Of a stretch of 5,928 bases of DNA, positions 5,790-5,928 are shown in pieces (positions within the stretch are counted from its first letter, which is position 1; the number at the start of each line of letters is the position of its first letter). The notes beneath the pieces are model-generated. The model searched no databases. It was not told the DNA's origin and was given only the letters and a program-made list of their open reading frames with translations. The translations under genes were made by a program, and so were the position numbers. Source of the stretch: Legionella genomosp. 1 (GTDB taxonomy: Bacteria; Pseudomonadota; Gammaproteobacteria; Legionellales; Legionellaceae); assembly GCA_945865355.1 (NCBI GenBank), contig CAMBDN010000162.1, positions 1 to 5,928 on the forward strand, given 5' to 3'.

Positions 5790-5928
5790 TTACGCATTGA
5801 CAACAGCCTGAAATTTCGAATTCATATGCTCCATGCCTGGAGCGAATGACCCAATAAAAGAGGCAATAACCTCATTGAATAAATCACGTCGTAATTTATA
5901 GCAATTACTTATCACATCCATTGCTCGT
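5790..5928 (-). CDS. C-terminal fragment of an unknown protein (5' end outside window)
   Basis: Read from the right edge on the minus strand, a frame gives 45 codons and a TAA at 5792-5790, with one base of a split codon at the edge. The sequence (AMDVISNCYKLRRDLFNEV, then IASFIGSFAPGMEHMNSKF, ending VVNA) is helical in character and coding-like. No family can be named from so little. An internal ATG at residue 3 could in principle start a very small protein, but no ribosome site precedes it within the window, so a truncated longer gene is more likely. Confidence 0.5.
   Translation of the reverse strand, partial: RAMDVISNCYKLRRDLFNEVIASFIGSFAPGMEHMNSKFQAVVNA

Overview
The window looks like a piece of a Legionella (or close Legionellales) chromosome. 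The base composition is AT-rich and the genes are gammaproteobacterial. At the left edge is a large alpha/beta-hydrolase of the kind found among Legionella SidB/Sdb effectors, and near the right is a protein of unknown fold that ends in a eukaryote-style CaaX lipidation box. The organism call is inference from gene content; there is no rRNA, tRNA or other marker gene to settle it.

Layout: positions 1-1492 (minus strand) hold the first 497 codons of the hydrolase-like protein; its 3' end lies outside the window. A 216-bp divergent gap (1493-1708) separates it from a plus-strand 2-oxoglutarate/Fe(II) oxygenase (1709-2308). The oxygenase resembles the EGLN/PHD (HIF prolyl hydroxylase) branch, whose bacterial members include Pseudomonas PPHD. 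A 236-bp gap precedes yadG and yadH (2545-4222), an overlapping ATPase/permease pair forming an ABC-2 type exporter. Only 32 bp further on comes a 234-aa unknown protein ending in Cys-Cys-Ser-Ile-Ser (4255-4959), a candidate host-prenylated effector that may be co-transcribed with yadGH. The 404-bp gap that follows (4960-5363) is rich in inverted repeats. It holds one candidate MITE-like element (4970-5119), a candidate operator and promoter, and a second palindromic element (5218-5330) that would lie in the leader of the next gene. That gene (5364-5675) encodes a 103-aa winged-helix-like protein. The last 45 codons of a minus-strand gene (5790-5928) enter from the right edge.

How the genes relate: the exporter pair is a housekeeping-type module. 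The hydrolase and the CaaX protein are the two parts most likely to act in a host cell, presumably after secretion by a Dot/Icm type IV system that is not visible here. The PHD-like oxygenase most probably acts on a bacterial protein such as EF-Tu, as known for PPHD, but its neighbours make a host target worth considering. No CRISPR array, tRNA, rRNA or complete insertion sequence was seen.
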